Assembly (NCBI GenBank): GCA_039932395.1
Contig: JBDTQB010000121.1
Coordinates: 1-12,065, forward strand
Source of the DNA: JAGNNV01 sp039932395
GTDB taxonomy: Bacteria > Acidobacteriota > Vicinamibacteria > Fen-336 > JAGNNV01
Direction: 5' to 3'
Length of the DNA stretch: 12,065 bases
The notes beneath the pieces were generated by a model that was not told the origin of the DNA, did not search any database, and was given only the letters and a program-made list of their open reading frames with translations. The position numbers and the translations under genes were made by a program. Within the stretch, counting starts at the first letter, position 1; each line of letters opens with the position of its first letter. Shown here piece by piece: positions 1-7,189 of the stretch.

Positions 1-413
1 CTCACTATCACGAGCTGGTGGACCTCGCGGTCGATCGGCCGTCGGTGTCCAACCTGCATGTCACCGCGCGTGAATGGAAAGACGACATCCTCTTCCTGCG
101 TCGTGTGGAGCCGGGCGGGTCTGATCGATCCTTCGGTATTCAGGTTGCGAAGTTGTCGGGGCTTCCCGCACCTGTCGTTAAGCGCGCGAGAGAGATTCTC
201 AAGAACCTCGAGCAGACCGAGTTCGATTCAGAGGGGCGTCCCAAGCTCGCGCGCACCGGAGTGATGGGCGCACCCAAAGAACGTCAGCTTTCGCTCTTTG
301 CGCCCGCATCCGATGCCGTGGCTGACGATCTTCGTAAGACCGACGTCAACGCGCTGACGCCGATAGAGGCGCTCAACCTTCTGGTCGAGTTGAAGAAGAA
401 ACTCGAGGGCTGA
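1..413 (+). CDS. mutS: DNA mismatch repair protein MutS, C-terminal part (5' end outside window)
   Basis: This is the last 136 residues of MutS, the ATPase that recognises mismatches and starts mismatch repair. The reading frame is open from base 3 with HYHEL, the end of the conserved ATHYHEL segment of the MutS ATPase domain. It continues through FLRRVEPGGSDRSFGIQVAKLSGLP and the helix VVKRAREIL, both typical of the end of domain V. QLSLF (bases 285-299) fits the beta-clamp-binding motif that MutS proteins carry in their flexible tail. The last residues, with LTPIEALNLLVELKKKLEG, match the small C-terminal oligomerisation helix. The GTG at base 18 is internal and not the real start. The Walker A and B motifs lie upstream of the window. 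The gene converges on the peptidase gene with only 12 bp between the stop codons. Confidence 0.95.
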   Translation, partial: HYHELVDLAVDRPSVSNLHVTAREWKDDILFLRRVEPGGSDRSFGIQVAKLSGLPAPVVKRAREILKNLEQTEFDSEGRPKLARTGVMGAPKERQLSLFAPASDAVADDLRKTDVNALTPIEALNLLVELKKKLEG

Positions 414-425
414 TCCTCGGTCCGC

Positions 426-2540
426 TCAGTATTTCTGGGCGAGAACCACGAGAAGCCGGGTGAGCGATTCGAGGTCGCGGCGATCCATGACCTCGACGGG
501 CGAGTGGGAGTAGCGGCCCGGCCACGACAGGCCGACGTCGAAGGCACCCTTGGCGCTGAAGGGCGCCGCATCGGTTCCTCCGCCGGTCACACCGATCTGA
601 AGTGGAATCGTGTTGTCGCGTGCGAGCGTCGTGATTCGGTCCATGACCTCAGACGGAACGAGCGACCTATTGTCGAGGCCGCGCAACACCGCACCCTTTC
701 CGAGCGGCGCGTAGGCGATGCGGCGCGGATCGACGGGTGTGTCGGAAGAGACGAAAGTGTCGACCGCGAAGACGGTATGGAAGGTTTCGGATGCCGCGAC
801 GAAGGCCGCTCCGGAAAGACCGGTCTCTTCTTCCACCGACCACACGAAAGTGATCCGATTCTTCACGAGTGCCGGATCGATGCGCTGAAGGGCCCGCAAC
901 AAAGCGGTGGATCCGTTGCGGTCGTCCAGGGAACGAGCCGTCGCGCGATGCTCGCCGAGTTTGACCAGGTCCTTGATCGGCGTGATCGCCTGACCTACGG
1001 CCAGGCCCGCGGCTTCCGCCTCGGCACGATTCTTGGCGCCGATGTCGAGGACTACCGTCTTCAAATCCGGCTCCAGCGTCGTGGACGCCGCGTAGTTTTT
1101 CCGAGGAGCGAGGATCGCGGCCTTCCGCCCCGCAGCGGTGTGCACGACGACCGGATGCGCCTCATAGATGGAAAAGTACATTCCGCCCACGGGGCGGACA
1201 GAGGCAGTGCCGTCCTCGTTGATCGCCGTGATCTCGAAACCAACTTCGTCGGTGTGCGCGACGAACATCAAGGGCTTCCCACCCGAGCCAAAGCGCACGA
1301 TCACGTTGCCCTTTTGGTCGACTTCCGGCTTGGCCCACGTTGGCACTTGACGCAGCACTTCTGCGCGCACCGCCTCTTCGTGAGTGGAAACTCCGTAGGC
1401 GCGAACGAGACGAGCTAGAAGCCGCAGGTCATCTTCCGCGTAAATCGTGGCAGGGGGAGCGATGGCCGGAGCGATCGTGACCGGTGGGAAGAGAGTGCTG
1501 ATGCCGAGGCCGCTTGCGATCATCTGGGCCGCCGCCTCCACGTCGCGAGCGTCGACCGTCTCGACCGGCGTTTGCGCATAGCGCGATGGAATGGCGACCA
1601 CATGCGTCTCAAGGCCCTTCGGTCCATTGAAGGGAAGATCCGCGCTCGACCGTTTCTGGACAGGCGCGCTGGAGGTGGCGAACATCGCATCGTCATCACG
1701 CACCATCGGACCACCACCCACGTCGCCCGTTGATCCATTCGCGTTCTTGCCCGGCGCGAGCGCTCCCGTGAACGCAATAAGACGATCCGGCTTCTCCGAT
1801 TCCACTAAGCGAAGCAGGCCGCGCTGGCCGAAGAACGACTGCGCGGTCCAGGCGATCACGACGGATCCTTGAATCTTGGGGGCAACGGAGAGGCGGTTGA
1901 CGACTTCCAGAAGGGACGCTGCACCCGCGCGCGCCGAGACGGCGCTGCCTGCAACCTCGCTGCCGCTCAGGCGGGTCGCCCGTTCCCGCAACGTCACCGC
2001 ATCGAGGACACGGATGCCCAGCGCGGCCACTTCGGCCTGGGATGAGGCCCCGACATCCACAAACAGATCGTCGATCGACCGAGGCGCATCGCCCGTGGTC
2101 ACCGCTCCGCGCAGGTGGGTCGAAGGAGTCGCGGTCACGCCGTTCGCGTAGACGTGTTTCGCGGTTTGAATCAGAACGGGCTGCCCGACATGGTATTCGT
2201 GAGCCAGAGCCTGAGTGAGCCCCGTAGTGGGCTTGTGCAGTCGCAGGTAGCCATCGTCCGTCACGCCGGAGACGACGTAGCCGGGTTCATCGAGCGGTGC
2301 CACCACCAGCGTTCGAGGGGATCCCGATCCCATCCGAACAATCAGGTTGCCAAGCGTGTCTGTCTCGGCTCGCGCGGTCGCCGGGAGCATCGAACTCACG
2401 AGCTTGCGAACATCGCTCTCATGACCCGAAACACCGGGCACGCGCGTCAATTGGAGAAGGCGTTCCGACGCATCCTGCGCGTGCAGGGATACCGGCGACA
2501 GGGCGAGGAGGACGGTCAAGAACAAGGCGCGCAGAATCAT
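426..2540 (-). CDS. Exported tandem M42-type metallopeptidase: degenerate N-terminal half, intact C-terminal half
   Basis: A 704-residue protein with a Sec signal peptide (residues 1-21, ending SLHA before QD). The mature part is two similar M42-type (glutamyl aminopeptidase-like) halves, about 25-345 and 370-704. The C-terminal half has every family landmark: AHTDEVG (H429, D431), VLDIGA, SLDDRNG (D539/D540), WSVEEETG (E570/E571), AVDT (D594) and RYSHSPVEVMDRRD (H679). It should bind two metal ions and cleave N-terminal residues of peptides. The N-terminal half aligns along its length but reads APLDEPG, SAVSARAG, WTAQSFFG, IAFTG and RYAQTPVE at these places, so only D84 of the ligands survives. 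It is probably a structural or substrate-binding pseudoenzyme. Most M42 enzymes are cytoplasmic, single-domain (about 350 residues) and form large oligomers, so export and duplication are unusual. GGAG at 2548-2551 (reverse strand) lies 7 nt before the ATG and supports this start. Confidence 0.88.
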   Translation of the reverse strand: MILRALFLTVLLALSPVSLHAQDASERLLQLTRVPGVSGHESDVRKLVSSMLPATARAETDTLGNLIVRMGSGSPRTLVVAPLDEPGYVVSGVTDDGYLRLHKPTTGLTQALAHEYHVGQPVLIQTAKHVYANGVTATPSTHLRGAVTTGDAPRSIDDLFVDVGASSQAEVAALGIRVLDAVTLRERATRLSGSEVAGSAVSARAGAASLLEVVNRLSVAPKIQGSVVIAWTAQSFFGQRGLLRLVESEKPDRLIAFTGALAPGKNANGSTGDVGGGPMVRDDDAMFATSSAPVQKRSSADLPFNGPKGLETHVVAIPSRYAQTPVETVDARDVEAAAQMIASGLGISTLFPPVTIAPAIAPPATIYAEDDLRLLARLVRAYGVSTHEEAVRAEVLRQVPTWAKPEVDQKGNVIVRFGSGGKPLMFVAHTDEVGFEITAINEDGTASVRPVGGMYFSIYEAHPVVVHTAAGRKAAILAPRKNYAASTTLEPDLKTVVLDIGAKNRAEAEAAGLAVGQAITPIKDLVKLGEHRATARSLDDRNGSTALLRALQRIDPALVKNRITFVWSVEEETGLSGAAFVAASETFHTVFAVDTFVSSDTPVDPRRIAYAPLGKGAVLRGLDNRSLVPSEVMDRITTLARDNTIPLQIGVTGGGTDAAPFSAKGAFDVGLSWPGRYSHSPVEVMDRRDLESLTRLLVVLAQKY

Positions 2541-2648
2541 GGAGGAGCTCCGGATAGTTGAAGGCCAGTGTACTAAGGGCGCGCCCCGCTGCCGCGCTTC
2601 GACGCATCAACGTAGGATGTACACCGGGCGACCGCGCCTCTAAAAATC

Positions 2649-3347
2649 ATGTCCCGTTCCATACACCGAGAAAAACACCGCACCGATCGTATTGGATGGC
2701 TCCGCGCGGCCGTGCTGGGCGCTAACGACGGCATCGTTTCAACCGCCAGTCTTCTCGTCGGTGTGGCTTCCGCCCACGTGGACCGAACGGAGATGCTGAC
2801 GGTGGGTCTTGCGGGTCTTGTCGCGGGAGCCATGTCCATGGCTGCGGGCGAGTACGTATCCGTCAGCTCACAGGCGGATACGGAGGCGGCGGATCTCGAG
2901 AAGGAGCGTCAGGAATTGCTGACGGAGCCGGAGTCGGAGCACCTCGAGCTCGCGATGATCTATCAGTCGCGGGGCCTCACTCCGGAACTGGCGTCTCAGG
3001 TTGCTGAACAACTCACCGCCCATGACGCGCTGGGCGCGCATGCCCGCGATGAACTCGGCATTTCATCGATCACCACCGCGCGTCCGATCCAGGCGGCGAT
3101 CACGTCGGCCATCACCTTTGCCACCGGCGCCGCATGCCCCCTTTTTGCGGCACTCCTCGCTCCGCCGCACCTGATCGGGGAAATCGTGAGTGGCACATCC
3201 CTGCTCTTCCTCGCCGCCCTCGGCGCCCTTGCCGCGAATACCGGGGGAGCCCCCGTCGTAAGGGCGGCCTTGCGCGTGGTCTTCTGGGGCGCGCTTGCAA
3301 TGGCGATCACGGCCGCCGTGGGCCACGCCACAGGAGCTGCGGTCTAA
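2649..3347 (+). CDS. VIT/CCC1 family Fe(II)/Mn(II) transporter
   Basis: A 232-residue membrane protein of the VIT1/CCC1 family, which moves ferrous iron or manganese out of the cytoplasm (to the vacuole in plants and yeast) and in bacteria probably protects against metal excess. The family signature is clear: LGANDGIVST in the first membrane helix (D27 is the expected metal-path aspartate), then AGAMSMAAGEYVSVSSQ in the second (M62, M64, E68). A charged, glutamate-rich cytoplasmic segment follows at about 75-140 (EAADLEKERQELLTEPESEHLE), which in the eukaryotic relatives forms the metal-collecting domain. Three further hydrophobic helices fill residues 148-230, giving the expected five. The ATG at 2649 has no obvious Shine-Dalgarno (upstream bases are cctctaaaaatc), so translation may start weakly or on a nearly leaderless transcript. 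It diverges from the peptidase and converges on the permease with 31 bp between the stop codons. Confidence 0.9.
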   Translation: MSRSIHREKHRTDRIGWLRAAVLGANDGIVSTASLLVGVASAHVDRTEMLTVGLAGLVAGAMSMAAGEYVSVSSQADTEAADLEKERQELLTEPESEHLELAMIYQSRGLTPELASQVAEQLTAHDALGAHARDELGISSITTARPIQAAITSAITFATGAACPLFAALLAPPHLIGEIVSGTSLLFLAALGALAANTGGAPVVRAALRVVFWGALAMAITAAVGHATGAAV

Positions 3348-3378
3348 AACGCGACGCGGCAGAGCGAGCCGGAAGAGC

Positions 3379-4707
3379 TCAGTTCTTGGATAACGCGGGG
3401 GTCTTGGGCCGCGCGATGGCCCAGAACGACAATCCGGCGGCGGTGACGACGGCGACCCAGATCAACAGTCTCGTGGAATCGCGGAAGCCGAAGTACAGCA
3501 TGAACGCGGATGAGACCACGTGGATGAAGGCGGCGATCAGGGTCAGCGCGTTTGGTTTCTCGAGGCTTCGGTCCGAAGAGAAAGCGCGTCGAAAGATCGC
3601 GACGGAAACCAGCGCCGCGAACAAAGTCAGGATGGCGCCCACGTTGGCGAGTGCTTGCTGCAGGCTGTGCGTCGCGAGAATTAAAAGCGCCACCGCGCAT
3701 TGCAGCGCGATCGCCTTCACCGGCGGCTGCCCGTCCTTGACCCGCAGGAACGCGGGAAGGAACCCGTCGGCGGCCATCGTGGCGTAGACCCGTGGGCCGA
3801 CAATGGTCATGGCGCTGGCCGCCGAAACGAACGCCAGAAGAACCAGCAGCGACATGACGAATCCGCCCGTGGGTCCCAGTAGACGCGTCAGGATGAGGTG
3901 GCCGAGCGTCACCTTGGTTTCGTCGTAGCCGAAGACCACCTTGAAGTCACTCGGAGCGAGGTTTGCCACGAAGACCCAGTTAACCGCCAGATAGAGCACG
4001 GCCACCAGGGCGCAACCGATGAGGAGCGCGCGAGGGACATCGCGCTTGGGATCCCGGAACTCCGAGGCGGCGTAGATCGCCGCGTTCCATCCGGAGAAGG
4101 CGAACGCGATGAAGAAGAGACCGCGCGCGAAAGCTTCGGTGGGAAAGCCGGTGGAAGTCGCTGCCGCCGCCGGCACCCAGGTCGGCCAGCTGTTCTGACC
4201 AAAGAAGAGGCCTGTGATGACAAAGCCCACGAGGAGCAGTCCGTTCGCGACGAAGAGGAGATTGTGCCCGCCCTTCGAGATGTGGCGATCCATCGCGTGC
4301 ATGGCGCCAAGCAAGATCAGGACGATCGCGCCGAACATCGCGGCCGGCAAGGGACTTCCCATGGTTCGCGCGAACTCACCTGCGGCGAGAACATCAACCG
4401 CGATCGGCGCCGAGAAACCGACGAGCAGCGATCCCCAGCCGGCAAGGCACCCAAGGGCCGGGTGCATCAGATCGGACAGGTAGCGATACTCCCCGCCCGA
4501 TTTCGGCACCCAGGTGGCGACGGTGGCGTACGCGCGCGCTCCGGAGAGCGCGATGATCGCCCCGAGCACCCAGGAAACCAGGATCTGCGCGGGAGTCAGA
4601 TCCTGGGCCATGAAGCCGGCGCTGATGAAGACGCCCGCGCCGACCATGTTGGAAACGACCAGGCCAATCCCGGATCTGAGGCCTAAGTGGCCGTGGCTCT
4701 CACTCAT
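3379..4707 (-). CDS. APC superfamily amino acid permease
   Basis: Predicted inner-membrane amino acid transporter of the APC superfamily, 442 residues from the ATG at 4707, with about 12 hydrophobic segments. TM1 carries the unwound substrate-binding motif GAGVF (residues 23-27, in SNMVGAGVFISAG). TM6 has FAFSGWNAAIYAASEFRDP (about 203-220), followed by the KRDVPRA loop typical of the family. GPRVYATMAADGFLP (304-318) matches the conserved TM8-loop region. The substrate cannot be read from sequence. The frame stays open upstream to 4926, but the extra 73 residues are basic and low in hydrophobicity, are not expected in the family, and would run through the divergent gene, so the inner ATG giving MSESHGHLGLRSGIG is preferred. 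No good Shine-Dalgarno precedes it; the nearest purine-rich stretch (AGGAGC) is about 25 nt upstream. Confidence 0.88.
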   Translation of the reverse strand: MSESHGHLGLRSGIGLVVSNMVGAGVFISAGFMAQDLTPAQILVSWVLGAIIALSGARAYATVATWVPKSGGEYRYLSDLMHPALGCLAGWGSLLVGFSAPIAVDVLAAGEFARTMGSPLPAAMFGAIVLILLGAMHAMDRHISKGGHNLLFVANGLLLVGFVITGLFFGQNSWPTWVPAAAATSTGFPTEAFARGLFFIAFAFSGWNAAIYAASEFRDPKRDVPRALLIGCALVAVLYLAVNWVFVANLAPSDFKVVFGYDETKVTLGHLILTRLLGPTGGFVMSLLVLLAFVSAASAMTIVGPRVYATMAADGFLPAFLRVKDGQPPVKAIALQCAVALLILATHSLQQALANVGAILTLFAALVSVAIFRRAFSSDRSLEKPNALTLIAAFIHVVSSAFMLYFGFRDSTRLLIWVAVVTAAGLSFWAIARPKTPALSKN

Positions 4708-4738
4708 GGGATCGCGGATGTTACTCTCACGCGCTCCT

Positions 4739-5995
4739 ATGTCCCCGACCAAATCTATGAATCCCGCACTCGCACTTTTCAGTCTTCTTTTCGCCGCGCC
4801 GCTCCTCAGCGCCCAAACCGCCCCGGCCAACCGGGCCGTGGTTGCTCCTTCTGTTGTTCCTGCCCAAAGCCTCGCACCCGCACCGGCCAGGAACTTCGAC
4901 AAGGAGGTCCGCTTGATGTTCCGCATGGTCGCGTGCGCGGGCGCCGAGCCCGTCCCTACCGCTCTCCAAGCGGTGGTGGCCGCTCATTGCGAAGCGTTCC
5001 AGCCCATCATCAACAACTACAAAACGAAGTACCTTCCCACCGCCCAGACCTTCCTCACTTCGCTTCAGCCGAAGGGGCTGTCTGAAACCGTCGTGTATCC
5101 CTTTGGCGGCGGCGATCTTCTCTCCGCGCTCACCACCTATCCAAACCTCAGGGAAGTGACCACGCTGTCGCTTGAGCATGTGGGCGACCCGCGCGTCATC
5201 GACGGCATCTCCGCGAAGAATCTCGAGCTTGGGCTTCAGAAGGTCCGTCGTCGCGTGAGCGGCCTGCTGATCTGGACGGAATCGACCAGCGAGAACATGA
5301 TCCAGTTGGAAGTGGGCGAAATTCCCGGGCAGCTCGCGTTCTTCCTTGTCGGCCTGGCTGTTCACGACCAGGAGCCGGTGGGCCTGCGCTTCTTCGACAT
5401 CGCACCCGACGGTTCGGTCCAGGGAATTTCCGCGCAGCAAATCGAAGCCCGGAAGAAGAACGTGGCTTCAAAACTGAATCGCGTCTGGAAAGCGCCGAGC
5501 TTCTCCGACGCGTTTTCGAACTCCGAGATCACGTTCCGCAAAGCAGGGGATCCCAAAGCGTCTCTTCGGATTCATCGTCATATCGCCGCCGATCTTTCAA
5601 ATGTGGGATTCAAGAAGGATCCGGAGGTCCTCAAGTACCTTCAGTCGCGGGGGCAGATTTCCGCGATGACCAAGGCGGCGAGCTACCTGCTTTGGAGCAG
5701 CGATTTTTCGGCCATTCGCAACTATCTTCTGGGCAGCATGGATTTCATGCTCTCCGATTCAACCGGCATTCCGCCCCAGTATTCGCGCGCGGCTGGGTTT
5801 GATGTGGTGGCCTATGGAAAGTACACCGGACCGTTTCTCGCCGCCCCCTCTGCAGCCGCTAAGGACATGCTGGACCTGTACACCGCCCAGCCCGAGAATG
5901 TCCTGAAATTCCGCTACGGCTATCCCGACAACAACCATCACGATCATCTGATGGTCGTGCGCAAGGCTGAGAAGCAAAGGGCGCTGACGCACTGA
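4739..5995 (+). CDS. Exported conserved hypothetical protein
   Basis: A 418-residue protein of unknown function, predicted to be secreted or periplasmic. The start at 4739 gives a signal peptide with a lysine in the n-region (MSPTKSMNPALALF), a hydrophobic core, and likely cleavage near LLSAQ. The ATG at 4757 would lack that charge. An Ala/Pro-rich linker (28-50) precedes the folded part. Landmarks are a pair of cysteines (C66, C84), YPFGGGDLLSALTTYPN (120-136), LSLEHVGDP (143-151), LRIHRHIAADLSN (276-288), TKAASYLLWSSDF (311-323), SDSTGIPPQYS (339-349) and a C-terminal FRYGYPDNN (391-399). From memory, exported hypothetical proteins in Acidobacteria and relatives share the pattern of YPFsGpD, LExVG, KAxSYL, DDSGIP and GYGY, so this is probably a divergent member. 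No catalytic motif is evident. It has no recognisable Shine-Dalgarno, starts 31 bp from the divergent permease, and ends 21 bp from the hpd stop. Confidence 0.82.
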   Translation: MSPTKSMNPALALFSLLFAAPLLSAQTAPANRAVVAPSVVPAQSLAPAPARNFDKEVRLMFRMVACAGAEPVPTALQAVVAAHCEAFQPIINNYKTKYLPTAQTFLTSLQPKGLSETVVYPFGGGDLLSALTTYPNLREVTTLSLEHVGDPRVIDGISAKNLELGLQKVRRRVSGLLIWTESTSENMIQLEVGEIPGQLAFFLVGLAVHDQEPVGLRFFDIAPDGSVQGISAQQIEARKKNVASKLNRVWKAPSFSDAFSNSEITFRKAGDPKASLRIHRHIAADLSNVGFKKDPEVLKYLQSRGQISAMTKAASYLLWSSDFSAIRNYLLGSMDFMLSDSTGIPPQYSRAAGFDVVAYGKYTGPFLAAPSAAAKDMLDLYTAQPENVLKFRYGYPDNNHHDHLMVVRKAEKQRALTH

Positions 5996-6016
5996 CCCGA
6001 AACGGGGCTTGAGGCG

Positions 6017-7162
6017 CTACGCGGTCTGCATCCGTTCGATGGACTCGAAAAGGGCGCGGAAGTTGCCCGCGCCGAATCCCTCGTCGCCTTTGCGCTGGAT
6101 GATCTCGAAGAAGAACGGCCCGGCGGCGGTTTCCTTGTAGAGACCGGACGCCTCGCGCAGGAAGATCTGCAGCAGGTACGACCCAGGACCGTCGCCGTCG
6201 ACCAGGATTTCCAGTTCGCGCAGCACGTCGAGATTCTCGTCGATGGAGCCGATGGACAACTGCTTCAGGCGATTCGGAAGCATGTCGTAGTACGTCGAAG
6301 GCGTAGGCATGAACTCCACGCCCCGTCCGCGCAGGCCGCGCACGCAGCTCTCGATGTCCTTGACCGAAATCGCGAGATGTTGGATGCCGTCGCCGCGAAG
6401 TTCTTCGTTGAAGATGTTGATTTGCGACGCCTTGAAGAACGGGCGCCATGGCTCATTGTTCGCGAACTTCACGCCCGACGCTCGGTCCCACATCACCACG
6501 GAGCGAAGGCCCGAGCCGTGGCTCTTGTCTTCCTTGCCGACGTCGGTGGTATGAAACTCAACACCCCAGAACCGCTCGAAGCCCATCACGTGCTCCATCC
6601 ACAGAAGCGCTGGCTTCATGGTCTGGAAGTTCGACGTGGTGTGGTCGAAGCCCTGGAAACCGAAACGATTCTGCCCGCCCTTCGGCACAGCGTAGGCCTC
6701 GAACCCCGGGAAGAGCGCCTGATAGCCCTTGCGTTCAATGAAGCGAAAAGTCGTATCGCCAAACGGGGTGGTGATCGAGAACCAGGCGAGCGTCCCGCCC
6801 TTGCCGTCCGTATCCCGCTCGATGTCCTGGATGGGGGTTCCGCCGCGCTCCTCAATCAGACGGAACGTGGTCTCTATGTCGTTCACTTCAAAGTTCAAAG
6901 TGCCGACGCCATCTGGATGCTTCTTGAGGAAGCGCGCGGCGCGGCCGCCTTCACCCTCGGGAGCGATGCAGACCACGACGCAGTTGGAGGCCATGAAGGC
7001 CACTGACTTCTGCTTGCCGCGTTTGGTCAGATCGTCGGAACTCGCGCCGATTTCGGAAAAATCCATCATGTCGACGTAGAAGCGCCGCGAGCGCTCCAGA
7101 TCGTGAACGTAGTAATAGACGGATTCGAGACGCTTGATACCGAGGGATTCGAGCTTGCTCAT
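6017..7162 (-). CDS. hpd: 4-hydroxyphenylpyruvate dioxygenase
   Basis: A 381-residue Fe(II)-dependent dioxygenase that converts 4-hydroxyphenylpyruvate to homogentisate, the second step of tyrosine breakdown. It has the two vicinal-oxygen-chelate halves of the family (about 12-145 and 170-360). The iron-binding facial triad is visible in the second half: H174 in GFDHTTSNF, H262 in GIQHLAIS, and E353 in GPFFFEIIQRKG. The C-terminal stretch QRKGDEGFGAGNFRALFESIE is diagnostic of HPPD; the related 4-hydroxymandelate synthase is much less likely. Length is normal. The ATG at 7162 is preceded by AGGAAT and AGGATG stretches that could act as ribosome binding site. The iron permease gene ends 27 bp upstream on the same strand, so cotranscription is possible. 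No homogentisate dioxygenase or fumarylacetoacetase gene is in the window, so the rest of the pathway must be elsewhere. Confidence 0.96.
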   Translation of the reverse strand: MSKLESLGIKRLESVYYYVHDLERSRRFYVDMMDFSEIGASSDDLTKRGKQKSVAFMASNCVVVCIAPEGEGGRAARFLKKHPDGVGTLNFEVNDIETTFRLIEERGGTPIQDIERDTDGKGGTLAWFSITTPFGDTTFRFIERKGYQALFPGFEAYAVPKGGQNRFGFQGFDHTTSNFQTMKPALLWMEHVMGFERFWGVEFHTTDVGKEDKSHGSGLRSVVMWDRASGVKFANNEPWRPFFKASQINIFNEELRGDGIQHLAISVKDIESCVRGLRGRGVEFMPTPSTYYDMLPNRLKQLSIGSIDENLDVLRELEILVDGDGPGSYLLQIFLREASGLYKETAAGPFFFEIIQRKGDEGFGAGNFRALFESIERMQTA

Positions 7163-7189
7163 ACTCGCATCCTAATTCCTCGCGCCGGA

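Noticed and set aside
404..419. Small inverted repeat CGAGG/CCTCG around the mutS stop, as a terminator
   Set aside because: Only 5 bp of stem and no T tract on either strand, so it cannot be called a terminator from sequence.
504..1418. A 304-codon + strand frame opposite the peptidase gene
   Set aside because: The minus strand encodes the conserved M42 motifs; the + frame is Arg/Asp-rich and shows no recognisable family.
2541..2648. Promoters in the divergent gap between the peptidase and the VIT gene
   Set aside because: The gap must hold promoters, but I found no pair of hexamers with acceptable match and spacing on either strand, so no site is called.
3898..4686. A 262-codon + strand frame opposite the permease
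   Set aside because: Charged, low-complexity translation with no membrane or domain features; shadow of the APC permease.
4708..4926. N-terminal extension of the permease by 73 residues
   Set aside because: The extension is not expected in APC permeases and would run through the start and signal peptide of the divergent gene; the ATG at 4707 fits the family.
5996..6007. CCCG-AAA-CGGG hairpin after the hypothetical gene
   Set aside because: A 4-bp stem with a 3-nt loop and no T tract is likely by chance in this GC-rich sequence.
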